From the NCBI GenBank assembly GCA_910584195.1, contig CAJTYV010000002.1:124001-188000 (forward strand): a stretch of 64,000 bases of DNA, read 5' to 3'. The notes under the pieces are model-generated. The model had not been told where the DNA came from. It ran no database searches and saw nothing but the letters and a program-made list of their open reading frames with translations. This DNA is from an uncultured Ruminococcus sp. Its GTDB lineage: Bacteria; Bacillota; Clostridia; Oscillospirales; Ruminococcaceae. Below, piece by piece: positions 53,441 through 63,857 of this stretch; the first letter of the stretch is position 1; every line of letters begins with the position of its first letter. A program made the position numbers and the translations under genes.

Positions 53441-56400
53441 TTATTTAGAAGCACGTTTGCGTCTGAGGAACATAAATGCTCCTGCAGCACATGTTATAGC
53501 CATACCAAAGATATAATAACTACGATTGCCTCCTCCGCCTGTTGACGGCATAGTTATACCGTTATTGTCGGCTTTGGTATTAGTAAAGCTTATATTATTA
53601 TTGTCCTCTTTCAGCGGCATACCGTCCACGTAAGCAGTCGGATAGTAGCTGCCAACTTTGCCGTTAGTATCACCCTTTTCCTTAATATAATAGTAATAAC
53701 GTCTGCCGTATTTATCATAGACAGGAAGACCGGTTTTAAACATTTTCCATTCATCAGTTGACGGTTTGGTGATTTTTAATGTTTCAACCCATTCCATGCC
53801 TTCTACATCATGAGGTATAGCATTGAGATTTACCGTAACGCTGAGCTCTTTTATCGCTCCATCAGCAGTAATATTAAGCTTTGCTGTACCGTTCTTTTTG
53901 GCTTTTATAACATTATCTGTGATTTCAACAACATCCGTATTTTCTGAAACACTAACTGTAAAATCTTCCATATAAGTAAGCTTCTTTTCATCACCCAAGT
54001 TAAGAACGATAGGAACAAATTTAGTGTCATCGCTGCTATCAATTGTCAATTGCTGCTCGTCAACTTTCTTAGCATTAGCTCTTACGATAACTTTGTTTGT
54101 TTCAGGTGCAAAAGTGTAAGTTGATTTAAGACCTGAAAGATCAGTATTCTCTTTACCAAAATCACTCTGCGGTATTATATTACCCGTATTATAAAAGTAA
54201 TACAAACCTGCTGCTGCGCCGACAAGACCTGAATTGTAGTCAAGCGTTACTTCGTTCTGCTTATAATCGTCAATTTTATCGGTATTATCATTATTTACAT
54301 TATCTACACCGCCTGCAAGAGCTCCTATCAAGGTATGATTTCGTCCTTCAAAATGTCCTGCTCTGTGATGCGTGTTTTTTACGGAATTATCAGCAAATCC
54401 CTCAACAAAGCAAGTGCTGTCTTTTCCATTATTTGCAACATGATTATCGCCTAAGATAAAATTCATCTGCAATTTGCTCCACTGAGGATAATCCGCTTCG
54501 ATAAGCCCATTATTGTAAGCTGAAAGCGCAACTTGCTGAGTTAACGCATTATGTCTTGCACTGCCCCAAGGGTCAAGAATGACGTAATCCGTTCCATCAG
54601 ATGCACAATAAGTATTCAGATAATCAAGCACTTTATCCTTAACAGCATCATCACTCTCAATATGCGAAGCATACAGCGTAGCCGCACCTAAATTTACATC
54701 GCCCCAATGATAGCCAATCTTTTTTATATCGCACGATTCAAGCTTTTCCTTGCTTGCGTTCTTGTAAGAATCATCCTTTGTTGCAAGATAGAGCCAGGCA
54801 GCCGCCCAAGCTATGTCGTCGTCAGAAGATGCGTCAACGTAAATAGCGCCATTTTTATCAGTAATTTGAATAGTTTTGGGATTGTCTATTGCAAATTTAT
54901 AAAGAGCCTGTGCATATTTCAAATAAGCATTATTATTCACATCATCAGGAAAACAAAGCGTATATGCCGCAAGAGACGCCGCGTATTCTGCCGCAATATT
55001 ACTTGCTCCTTCAGGGCTGTCGGATGACGTCCAAAATTCTTTTCCGCGCTGGGAGTTATTTTGACCCTCGGGTGTGCCGCCATAGTCATGATCTGAATTC
55101 GGATCTCCCTTTTGATACATGAAATTAGTTACATTATTGTTATCATCAAGCGTTGTGGAATTTACAAAGAAATCACAGAATCTCTTTAAAACTGTCTGCA
55201 AATGTTCTGTCTGACCGAGACTGTCGTAAGCCTCCTGAAATTCGTAATAACCCCAAGCAAGAGTTGACGCTGTAAACCCCTGAGTTATGCCAAATATACA
55301 ATGATCGCCCGCATCATGATAACCGCCTATAACCGTATCGTCAGTATGACAGTTACCTCTCCAAGTATATGCGCTTGCAGTATCAACATCACTGCCGCAC
55401 ATATTAGCATCGTAGAAATACAGCGAATACTGTAAAAGCCTTGCATAATCATTATATTGGGTAACAGTCTCGGGAGATTTTTCGATAGATTGATCGTCAG
55501 GCTTTATGATCGTTCTGTAAAGGTCAACGTTAATGGAATCAGGTCTGTCGTTCTCATTATCATTTTCCCAATTTTTGCTTATTTCAAAATCGCCTGTTTT
55601 TAGTGTATTGGTTATTGCAGTTATTCCGCCATTTTCACGCGCTATTGTAGGAGGTCCTGATGTCCAGCTTACGGGAACATTAACTTCAACTATTTTGTAC
55701 CAATAGTTTTCGGGAAGAGAGTCTATCTCTTTATACCATATTTGCGAATTACCACCTTTCATTTGTTCACCTGTAAGAGTAATAATGAACGGATTTCCAT
55801 TAACCTCAACGTCATGCCAATTCTCACTATTAGGAAGGGAATACTGAAGCTTAACGTCAAGACTTTCGGGAAGATACGGTTTTATTTCATCGCTTCCTCC
55901 GAAACTCCACATTTTTTGAGCTTCAATTTTGATAGTTTTAAGTTTATTAGTTACTGTCAGTATTCCGCTGCCGGTGAGAAAAGATGATGAAGCCACTTTT
56001 TCATAATAATTGTACTGTGCAGACAAATCTTCCTCGTCAAGATAATATCTATACGATGCACCGTTTTCGTCCTTGCTGTCAAGCTCAGTCCATGAGTACT
56101 GCCAACCCATTTCAGCGGTTACTTTTTGGCTGTTTGTTCCAAGAGCATTGAAATCAGCATCGTCTACATAATTTTCGCCGACCAACTTTTTACGAGTAAG
56201 CTTCAAAGTAATCTCGTTAGGTCTCAGAGATGTGAAGTCATATTTATCGTCCCCTGCCCATTCCTTTTTGCCTGTTATACTTATCTTGTCTCCCGTTTTC
56301 TTATTTGGTACTACAAGTACGCCGTGTTCATTTACTGTCGCTGTCAATACTGGTTCGGTAGTTGTCGTTTCTGTAGCAGCGGACGTTGTGATTGTAGTCG

Positions 56401-59400
56401 TAGTCGTTGTAGTAGTTGTGGAAGATGAAGATTGCTCAGATGTATCAGGAGCTGTTTCAGTTGTCTGTGTTGAATGCGTTTGCTCAGTTGACTGTGTTGT
56501 CTGTGGTGTATTTCCGCCGCTTGAACCAAAGCTTACATTTGAAAATGTTGAAGCATTCCATAATACAAATTCAAATTTATCTCCTTCTTTAGCCAAATTC
56601 TTTATTTCAGAAACTTTAATAGAATAATTGACTACTTCTGAATTAAAGTTTCCGCTAAATCCTCCAATCGATGTATTATTTTTTTGATCATTATTTATTT
56701 TAATACTTCCATTACCCCAATTTATTTGATTTGAAGGTGTATTTACTGTAAATGAAATATAAACATCTGCATCTGAAAGACCTGTAAATTCCAACCTATC
56801 TATAACAATTTGAGTTTCGCTAATTGTCACTCCGGCAGGAGTTGCATTAGCCAAAACCGCCACATTCTTCCTTGTGAGGTTTGCTGCTGCGATTGGTGAC
56901 ATAGCTGTCCAATCTCCAAAATTACCTCCCCATATCATAAATCTTACAGCAGCTATCTCATCAGCAGACTTATTTGCCCAAGCAAGTATATCATTAAACG
57001 TATATTGTGATTTACTTGTATCAATTCCGTCTTTAATCATATTAGCAGAAAAATCAGCACTATTGCCTGTAAGTTTAATATGAATCTGTCCACCGTTTAT
57101 CTGTGCATTATTCCACGAAATAAAAGGTTCATCAGGATTTAATTTCGCTGCTGCTAATATATCATAACCAATTGTCAGAGTTGGATTATTTTCATTTTGC
57201 CCCTCAAATGCACCGGTTATTTCCGAACCTAAATCTCCGCCGCCTGTCGAACCGCCCGAACCTCCTGCAACGTATTTGTATATAGCATCTGTCGTTTTAA
57301 TGGTAATCTCTGCAATTTTCAAATCTGCGTCCCAACGCTGGACTTCAAATTTATTCAAATCTGTTGGAGTGTCGGATTTAAAATTATATTCGGTAATATT
57401 AGATAGTTTAGCTTCATTGAGGGTCGTATATATGTCTATGTTGCATTGCTCTTTAAGTTTAATTTCGTATTCTACAACATTTTCAAGTTTACACGAACCG
57501 TCATTAAGTACGCCTATGTCGGGAATATCAGCATATAATTGATGATTTTCTTTTCCGGCTTCCCACTTAATATTCATAGGCAATTCAGCAGTACCGTTTA
57601 TCGCTTTTATCTGATATTCCCCTGTTGTCTTATCCTTAACCACCTTAAATCTGAACTCGCTGCCCGTACCGTCATAGCCGTCGGGAGATTTAGTTTCAAC
57701 AAGGAAGTAATTTCCGGGGAGCAAATATCCGTTCTTTACAAAATCAATATTAACGTTATCTGCATAATTCGTGAAAACATCTTTCAAATTAAATATGCCA
57801 TTTTCACCATGCTCAATCGTGAATCCGTCCTCGCCGTCCGTTGGAGCGTTCTTTGGATAAACACGTACACCGTCTTTCTTATCGCCGCTTGTTCCGCTGT
57901 AAAGGATAAACTGCGAACCATTGAGGAAATTTTTAGTTTCATCATCAACCTTTGACATTTTAAACTCTGCGCCGGTTATCTTTATGTCAGTCATCTGAAT
58001 GCTCTTTATTTCATCGGAGTTTATGTCAATTTTGTTAATAAGATTATCTGCTGAATCTCCATAAGATATAGTATCATCATTGTTGCGTTTGAAATAAATT
58101 GGATCGGCTGTTTCATATCCTGTCGGCGGAGTTGTTTCAGTGAAATTGTATATTGTGCCTTTATCAAGCTTTTCCATGTCAATTGTAAATGAAGAAGCAT
58201 TTCCATCCCAATCAAAGCCGACTTGTTCTGATACGTCAGTATTACCGTCATAAACCTTGATTGTCGCACCGGTAAGGCGATTACCCTCGCCGTCAACCTT
58301 TTCAAATAAAAGACCGCGCTTATTCGTGAATTTCGGAACGTTTTCAGGTATAGGCATAAGCATATACATACCCGGCTCATTCTTGTAATTTTTGCCGTTT
58401 ATTACCCCTGTCTCAGCGGAGAGGTCATAATCAACTGTTTGATAATATGGCACTGTGACCTGAGTTGTATGCTGAACCTTTTTCGTAACCGTCCATGAAC
58501 TTGTTACCATTGAAGTTGCTGTAACTTGTGTTATAGAAGACGTTACAGTAAACGTGCTTTCGGCAGGAGAATCATCAGCATAAACTACCGGAGCGATTTC
58601 CGTTGTTTGTTCGGGAGTTAAATCAGCTGCCGCGTCAGTCTGAACCACAGGTTCTTCATTCTCTGTAGGCTGCTCGATTGTAATTTCACCTGATTCAATA
58701 TTTTCTTCCGTCGGCTGTTCCGTTTCATTTGTAGTTTCTGTTGGAGACTCAATTACAGGAATCTCAGGGATAATGCCATAAGTTATTTCTAAATTGTCAT
58801 TTTTAATATTTGTGTATAGTATTTCTTTTTCGTCATCACTCGCATCAGGTTGAGCTCTATTTTGAACCATGAATCTAAATTCTTCATTGTTCTCACTCGT
58901 ACCACTGAATTTTGCCTTAAAGCCCATCACTTTCTCCAGCTTCTCTGTTATAAGGCTTTCAGGCAGATTTATAGGTGTCCACCATTCTTGAAAAGTTGCA
59001 TTTGTAAATCCTGAAAAAGTTTCATAATGCCCCTTATATTCGCCGTCATAGTAATACAAGGTCAATTCATCTAAATTAAAAACGCTTTCTTTATTGTTAC
59101 TCCACGCGAGCTGTCCTATATCAACAGTGTCAGGCTCTCCAACCAGTACATCTATAGTATAATATTTTATATTTCCGTTTTCATCTTTTTCAGGAACGTT
59201 AGAGTACTTAAGAACTGTTTCTACATCACAAGAAACATTGCCGTCTTCCAGTTTGGAAACTGTAAACAGTTTATTATCCCCTGACTGCTTACTGCCGTCC
59301 TCTACGGAAACAATCGCTCCGTCCTCTATATTCAGACAAACCTTTTCTTCATCGTTTATTGTAAGTTCTCGTCTTGAAAGATTATATCCGTCATAATAAT

Positions 59401-61384
59401 CTCTGAGGTCGATAGTGAATGTTTGTTTATTATTATCAGGATCTGTGATCTCAAATACAGCCGTAACATGAGTAGGGATAGTATTACCGTTATCTAAGAG
59501 AATAAGATCGCCGTTGTGCTGATTGCATACTGTTTCCGTAATCTTAACTGTATATGTTTGGTTCGTATCTGTAACATAGCCGTCCGGTGCGGAAACTTCC
59601 TGTACAGTATAGTTTTTTTCTGCCTTTTTAAGTTCTTCTGAATTGCTCTCATAATTCTTACTGCCATCAAAAGCTATCTCAGTAGGAAAATTAACATAAT
59701 TCGGATTACCGTCTTTGCTTATGAAAGACGATACAGTCTTGCCATTATCATCTTTAATATTGAACTTTGCGCCTGCAAGAGATTTATCGCCGCCTTCAAT
59801 TACCTTGCTGAACGGTAGAACATAACCCATTTGTGTTTCAAGAATATCAACCGAACCTCTGTAAGGTCTGTAGCCGAATTCCTGACCTCCCTCAAATGAT
59901 TTTGCTATCAGCGCACCCGAAAGGTGTCCGCAGCCTTCTTTAGGAGATTTAACATTGGCATCGGGCGCTAAAATCGTTCCGTTAAAATTAGTATTAAGGG
60001 AAAATTCGCGTTCTTCTCCGTCATTATAGTCGGTAAAATTATAAAGTATATTTTCAGAATAAGGATGATTGTTAGACCATGTTTGGTCACCGTCTTTATT
60101 TGAAACAACTATCCCATTTATCGTAGTCGTTACAAGCTTAGGCGCATTTCCATTATCTTTATCGGTTTTTGTTTTTGTCTTAGAACCTATCTGAACATCT
60201 GTTCCCTTTACGTTTACAATTATATTTGCAATATTATCAAATTCTGTTGGCTCATCCGGGTGTGCATTAGTATCAATTTCAGAAATTACCGTACCCGGTT
60301 GCGTCGGAATATTTATAAAATTAAATGTATACCCGTCAAAATCACCGACTTCATCCGCATTAAGATTAAAATAAACCGTTTTAGCGCTTCCGCCGCCTGC
60401 ATCAAATGTTATGGTTTTGGCAGCAGTATCAACGGCTGCTACTTTGCCTTGTTTTCTTTCAAGAGCCCGCGACTGCTCTCTTATGTATTCCATTTGTTCC
60501 TTTACATTTAAAAGAGCATCGCTCTGATAAAATTGTGAAAGTTCATCAAAAGAAGCTATACCCCAGTGATTGCAATTATTTTTATAGTTATTTATAGCAT
60601 CACCTGCTGGAACTTTTTGGTCATGTTCTTCATCCTTCCACCATTCATAATGATCGCTTTCAGCTATACTAAAACCCGAACTAACAACAAAACGTTTATA
60701 TCTATTTGGTCCATCTGCAACAATCTCACTGCCTTGTTTATAAGTAGCAAACGGAGCTGCATTATTAAATGTACCTCCATTAATAATAGCGTGTGCATAA
60801 TTTGTAATTCCTTGATATGTAGAAAGTTCATGGAGTGGAACGTTATTTCCATAATCGCCAGCACCGATTTGATACAAACCTTTACGAGTATATTTTTCAT
60901 CAGGATCATGAGGTTGAAAATTACCGCCGACAGCTATACGACCCTCGGCATCAGAATCGGTAGGCTTAAAATCCCCCTCAACAAATACGCAGAAATCACT
61001 TGCAATACCAAGAAAATATTTCTTTTTTGCAGCCTCGATAACGTCAGACGCAGTTTCACAGCCTGCTTCTTCAACCCAATCATGCCCCTCTCCGATAAGG
61101 AGAGCGACTTCAGAAAGAGAGCCTTTACTGTAACCGCTGTTTCCGTCTTTACCGCCATTCATATTTTTTATCATATGATCCTCAGCCGCATTGAACATCT
61201 GAGAAGCAAGTAAATCGCCCACAGGGGCAAACGAATCTCTTGTCTGGCTTACGGCAGGCTCTGTAAGCATCATAGGCACCGCAAACGATACAAATACAGA
61301 CAGAGATACAAGAGCCGCCAATGCTCTTTTACCGTTTTTATGCTTTTTAATATAATCTTCAACTACATAAAGAAAATCTTTCAT
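53441..61384 (-). CDS. Wall-anchored GH9 cellulase/adhesin, 2647 residues
   Basis: GGAGG before the ATG. A signal peptide (about 18-46) leads to a choice-of-anchor A domain (about 125-510: FCVFVEGDFKPTDSDAEGRIAVGGNF-type strand, LAPDANV, AKSFEGGQEFGYRPY). Three SpaA-type isopeptide domains follow (about 520-615, 1025-1100, 1137-1250), then an unrecognised beta-rich region (1395-1615). A Thr-rich linker (1620-1685) precedes Cna-B repeats (1699-1930). The last Cna-B domain starts at 1931-1960 and ends at 2530-2610 (WKMFKTGLPVYDKYGRRYYYYIKE). Between these parts lie a GH9 catalytic domain (about 1975-2400) and a Big-2-like domain (about 2420-2520). The GH9 domain keeps GGYHDAGDH (base Asp), a HHR motif and DYKQNEVTLDYNSG (acid Glu). 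The C-terminus has a sortase motif MPSTGG, a membrane segment and RRKRASK. Should act on cellulose at the wall surface; activity not proven. Confidence 0.9.
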   Translation of the reverse strand: MKDFLYVVEDYIKKHKNGKRALAALVSLSVFVSFAVPMMLTEPAVSQTRDSFAPVGDLLASQMFNAAEDHMIKNMNGGKDGNSGYSKGSLSEVALLIGEGHDWVEEAGCETASDVIEAAKKKYFLGIASDFCVFVEGDFKPTDSDAEGRIAVGGNFQPHDPDEKYTRKGLYQIGAGDYGNNVPLHELSTYQGITNYAHAIINGGTFNNAAPFATYKQGSEIVADGPNRYKRFVVSSGFSIAESDHYEWWKDEEHDQKVPAGDAINNYKNNCNHWGIASFDELSQFYQSDALLNVKEQMEYIREQSRALERKQGKVAAVDTAAKTITFDAGGGSAKTVYFNLNADEVGDFDGYTFNFINIPTQPGTVISEIDTNAHPDEPTEFDNIANIIVNVKGTDVQIGSKTKTKTDKDNGNAPKLVTTTINGIVVSNKDGDQTWSNNHPYSENILYNFTDYNDGEEREFSLNTNFNGTILAPDANVKSPKEGCGHLSGALIAKSFEGGQEFGYRPYRGSVDILETQMGYVLPFSKVIEGGDKSLAGAKFNIKDDNGKTVSSFISKDGNPNYVNFPTEIAFDGSKNYESNSEELKKAEKNYTVQEVSAPDGYVTDTNQTYTVKITETVCNQHNGDLILLDNGNTIPTHVTAVFEITDPDNNKQTFTIDLRDYYDGYNLSRRELTINDEEKVCLNIEDGAIVSVEDGSKQSGDNKLFTVSKLEDGNVSCDVETVLKYSNVPEKDENGNIKYYTIDVLVGEPDTVDIGQLAWSNNKESVFNLDELTLYYYDGEYKGHYETFSGFTNATFQEWWTPINLPESLITEKLEKVMGFKAKFSGTSENNEEFRFMVQNRAQPDASDDEKEILYTNIKNDNLEITYGIIPEIPVIESPTETTNETEQPTEENIESGEITIEQPTENEEPVVQTDAAADLTPEQTTEIAPVVYADDSPAESTFTVTSSITQVTATSMVTSSWTVTKKVQHTTQVTVPYYQTVDYDLSAETGVINGKNYKNEPGMYMLMPIPENVPKFTNKRGLLFEKVDGEGNRLTGATIKVYDGNTDVSEQVGFDWDGNASSFTIDMEKLDKGTIYNFTETTPPTGYETADPIYFKRNNDDTISYGDSADNLINKIDINSDEIKSIQMTDIKITGAEFKMSKVDDETKNFLNGSQFILYSGTSGDKKDGVRVYPKNAPTDGEDGFTIEHGENGIFNLKDVFTNYADNVNIDFVKNGYLLPGNYFLVETKSPDGYDGTGSEFRFKVVKDKTTGEYQIKAINGTAELPMNIKWEAGKENHQLYADIPDIGVLNDGSCKLENVVEYEIKLKEQCNIDIYTTLNEAKLSNITEYNFKSDTPTDLNKFEVQRWDADLKIAEITIKTTDAIYKYVAGGSGGSTGGGDLGSEITGAFEGQNENNPTLTIGYDILAAAKLNPDEPFISWNNAQINGGQIHIKLTGNSADFSANMIKDGIDTSKSQYTFNDILAWANKSADEIAAVRFMIWGGNFGDWTAMSPIAAANLTRKNVAVLANATPAGVTISETQIVIDRLEFTGLSDADVYISFTVNTPSNQINWGNGSIKINNDQKNNTSIGGFSGNFNSEVVNYSIKVSEIKNLAKEGDKFEFVLWNASTFSNVSFGSSGGNTPQTTQSTEQTHSTQTTETAPDTSEQSSSSTTTTTTTTTITTSAATETTTTEPVLTATVNEHGVLVVPNKKTGDKISITGKKEWAGDDKYDFTSLRPNEITLKLTRKKLVGENYVDDADFNALGTNSQKVTAEMGWQYSWTELDSKDENGASYRYYLDEEDLSAQYNYYEKVASSSFLTGSGILTVTNKLKTIKIEAQKMWSFGGSDEIKPYLPESLDVKLQYSLPNSENWHDVEVNGNPFIITLTGEQMKGGNSQIWYKEIDSLPENYWYKIVEVNVPVSWTSGPPTIARENGGITAITNTLKTGDFEISKNWENDNENDRPDSINVDLYRTIIKPDDQSIEKSPETVTQYNDYARLLQYSLYFYDANMCGSDVDTASAYTWRGNCHTDDTVIGGYHDAGDHCIFGITQGFTASTLAWGYYEFQEAYDSLGQTEHLQTVLKRFCDFFVNSTTLDDNNNVTNFMYQKGDPNSDHDYGGTPEGQNNSQRGKEFWTSSDSPEGASNIAAEYAASLAAYTLCFPDDVNNNAYLKYAQALYKFAIDNPKTIQITDKNGAIYVDASSDDDIAWAAAWLYLATKDDSYKNASKEKLESCDIKKIGYHWGDVNLGAATLYASHIESDDAVKDKVLDYLNTYCASDGTDYVILDPWGSARHNALTQQVALSAYNNGLIEADYPQWSKLQMNFILGDNHVANNGKDSTCFVEGFADNSVKNTHHRAGHFEGRNHTLIGALAGGVDNVNNDNTDKIDDYKQNEVTLDYNSGLVGAAAGLYYFYNTGNIIPQSDFGKENTDLSGLKSTYTFAPETNKVIVRANAKKVDEQQLTIDSSDDTKFVPIVLNLGDEKKLTYMEDFTVSVSENTDVVEITDNVIKAKKNGTAKLNITADGAIKELSVTVNLNAIPHDVEGMEWVETLKITKPSTDEWKMFKTGLPVYDKYGRRYYYYIKEKGDTNGKVGSYYPTAYVDGMPLKEDNNNISFTNTKADNNGITMPSTGGGGNRSYYIFGMAITCAAGAFMFLRRKRASK

Positions 61385-61458
61385 AACACTTTCCTCCGTC
61401 TGCGCTGATCCATATAAATAATATATATAAAGATAAGTTTATAATATTCCATGATTTT

Positions 61459-61487
61459 ATTATATCACTATTAAACCAAAAAATCAA
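61459..61487 (-). promoter_or_regulatory. Promoter for the GH9 gene
   Basis: On the minus strand, TTGATT (61487-61482), a 17-base spacer beginning TTTTGG, TATAAT (61464-61459). About 68 bases of leader precede the ATG at 61384. Confidence 0.75.
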
Positions 61488-61606
61488 TACGTTTTAGCTA
61501 ATTTTATTTAAATTGTATAAACATTTTTATAATTATTGTGACTTCCTACAATTAAGCATGACCTATACCCGAAAAAAAGAATTTAACACATTCGGTATTA
61601 CTAAAA

Positions 61607-61636
61607 ACCCTGTGCCAAAAATCTCAGGCACAGGGT
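61607..61636 (-). terminator. Terminator after the polysaccharide deacetylase gene
   Basis: ACCCTGTGCC (61607-61616) and GGCACAGGGT (61627-61636) form a perfect 10-bp stem with a 10-base loop; read on the minus strand it is followed by TTTTTAG. Confidence 0.88.
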
Positions 61637-61650
61637 CAGTCATAATAATA

Positions 61651-62520
61651 TCAATTACCCATTTCAAAAAGAAGTCTCATGAATTCCTCGGTAGAATAAA
61701 GTCCGCTGCGATTGTATCTTCCTATACCATAAAGACATTCGGGATCTCGGGTAATATAATTTGGCTGTTCACGGCATGTAAGCGTCATAAGAAAACCGCT
61801 GTCTCTTATAACAGGCAGACTTTCACGGCTGAATTTGCCAAACGGATAAGCAAATACTATTGGAACATATCCTATGTTTTCCAGAAATTCACTTTGAAGC
61901 TGCTGAATATCATTCGACAAAGTATTATGGTACATCTCTTCCGTTTCTCCCTCACTTCTTGCACACCCAACTCTGTCACCGTACAGAGAATGCATGTTAT
62001 AAGTATGATTCCCGAATTCCATGCGTCCCGAATCCGAAAGAATACAAATATCTTCCCATGTCAGATAGGAATACCTGGGTTCGTGCGGATCTTTCACGGC
62101 ATTATTATCAGTATAGCTGCCAACTATCGAAACAAGCGCAGTCATGTCATATTTTTCCAAAAGCGGCAGAAGAACCGACATATTGTTATAAAAACCATCG
62201 TCAAGTGTTATCATCACTGACTTTTCCGGCAGATTTCCTATATTTCTTGTATAGTCTATGACCTGTTCCGCTGTTACCGAAGTATATCCGTTTTCCGAAA
62301 GCCACCGCAAATCGGATTCAATCTGCTCGGCAGTTACGGCGTACTCTGACGGCGTATCGGTATAGATACTGTGATACATTATTACAGGCAGACGTACAGG
62401 CTCATCTGCCTTTGTAAGCAGCGCCTTTCCGAAAATTATAAGAATTCCGCCGACAACAAACACTGCTGCGTCTACTACAAGCAAACGCAGAAAATTCCTC
62501 AAATTACAGCATCGGTACAT
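61651..62520 (-). CDS. Polysaccharide deacetylase, NodB family
   Basis: 289 residues from the ATG at 62520 with GAGGTGAGG upstream; the frame stays open to 62649 without a better start. A signal anchor (about 14-36) is followed by the NodB domain: MYHSIY, TLDDGF (metal Asp), FGNHTYNMHSL (His pair) and FAYPFGKFS. Such enzymes deacetylate peptidoglycan or chitin-like glycans outside the membrane. It lies between the GH9 gene and spoIIP; the exact substrate is unknown. Confidence 0.92.
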   Translation of the reverse strand: MYRCCNLRNFLRLLVVDAAVFVVGGILIIFGKALLTKADEPVRLPVIMYHSIYTDTPSEYAVTAEQIESDLRWLSENGYTSVTAEQVIDYTRNIGNLPEKSVMITLDDGFYNNMSVLLPLLEKYDMTALVSIVGSYTDNNAVKDPHEPRYSYLTWEDICILSDSGRMEFGNHTYNMHSLYGDRVGCARSEGETEEMYHNTLSNDIQQLQSEFLENIGYVPIVFAYPFGKFSRESLPVIRDSGFLMTLTCREQPNYITRDPECLYGIGRYNRSGLYSTEEFMRLLFEMGN

Positions 62521-62706
62521 TTTCCTCACCTCTTTCAAATCATATTCTTTATTTTTCGAAGAAATGCCTGTTTGGGGAAAGAATATTTTATACTGCACCG
62601 AATATAATTTTATTGAAGGGCAAATATAATAATTGAAGCGCAAAAACAAAATTTATTTTGCAGCAATATTCATGGGATCTTTTCCCGATAAAGGTTTGGT
62701 GAAGAA

Positions 62707-63849
62707 ATGATACGGTATAAACGAAAAAAGCCTTGGAGAATAATAAGATGGACTGTACTTATGACTCTCCCGTTAACAGCTGCGGGAACAGCTAAAGGAA
62801 TTCCTATACTGAAATCGGCTGCTGAAAAAATGTGCATGTCAGAATCGGTAAAGGAGACCTCTGCCGAAGCTCCGAAACAAAGCAAAACAGATAATATTCT
62901 GAAATCGGACATTCTGTCTGGAGAAACCATACTTTCCCACGGATACGGCGTATATGCCGAAATAAGCAGTACAGAGGTGCGTCTGCAAAGTCCGCTTGAT
63001 ATGGAATCGGATGACCCCGGAGAAAAACCGTATCCTGAAAAATGGTCTGAAGGTATTAAAATCGTGAGGACAACTTACGGCAAATACAGCGGAACTTCCT
63101 ATTTTGATCTTGACAACTGCGGTCAAGTAAATAATAAGAGCGATATTTCAAACGATACTCTTCTTCAAGAAAGCAGAATATTACCTGATTTCACTATTTC
63201 AGAAACAGACGAGCCTCAGGTACTTATTTATCACACTCATACAACAGAAAGCTTTGAGCCTTTTGTCCGTGATAACATGGATTCAGAATTCAATTATAGA
63301 ACAACAGACGAAACCAAAAACATGATCATGGTAGGAAACGCCATTCAAGCGGAATTAGAATCCAAAGGAATAGGCGTTATACATGTAACCGAAATCCACG
63401 ATTATCCATCTTATAACGGCTCATACGGCAGAAGCAGGGAAAGCATAGTGCCGATCCTGGAACAGTATCCTGAAATAAAAGTAGCTCTGGACATTCATCG
63501 CGATGCTATAGCAGGCGCGGATTTTGCAGCTCAGCCCTATACGGAAATAGACGGAAAAGAGGCAGCGCAAATAATGATAATTTCAGGATGTGACGACGGT
63601 ACGCTAAATATGCCTAATTACCTTAAAAATTTTCACTTTGCAAGCAGCCTCCAACAACAGATTGAAGGAGATTATCCCGGACTTACGCGCCCTATACTTT
63701 TCGATTATCGCCACTACAACCAGGATCTGACTAACGGCAGCCTGCTTATCGAGGTAGGCTCACACGGAAATACTTTAGAACAGGTTCAGTACTCCGGACA
63801 GCTGATCGGACGTTCACTTTGCAGACTACTCAACGAACTGAAAGAATAG
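62707..63849 (+). CDS. spoIIP: Stage II sporulation protein P (SpoIIP)
   Basis: 380 residues with GGTGAAGAA before the ATG. An N-terminal membrane anchor (about 12-32) is followed by the SpoIIP amidase/endopeptidase domain (about 170-375) with VLIYHTHTTESFEPF, MIMVGNAIQAELESKGIGVIH, VALDIHRDAI and LIEVGSHGNTLEQV. SpoIIP digests septal peptidoglycan during engulfment, with SpoIID and SpoIIM. It suggests spore-forming ancestry or ability. The next gene starts nine bases after its stop. Confidence 0.93.
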   Translation: MIRYKRKKPWRIIRWTVLMTLPLTAAGTAKGIPILKSAAEKMCMSESVKETSAEAPKQSKTDNILKSDILSGETILSHGYGVYAEISSTEVRLQSPLDMESDDPGEKPYPEKWSEGIKIVRTTYGKYSGTSYFDLDNCGQVNNKSDISNDTLLQESRILPDFTISETDEPQVLIYHTHTTESFEPFVRDNMDSEFNYRTTDETKNMIMVGNAIQAELESKGIGVIHVTEIHDYPSYNGSYGRSRESIVPILEQYPEIKVALDIHRDAIAGADFAAQPYTEIDGKEAAQIMIISGCDDGTLNMPNYLKNFHFASSLQQQIEGDYPGLTRPILFDYRHYNQDLTNGSLLIEVGSHGNTLEQVQYSGQLIGRSLCRLLNELKE

Positions 63850-63857
63850 GTATTAAA

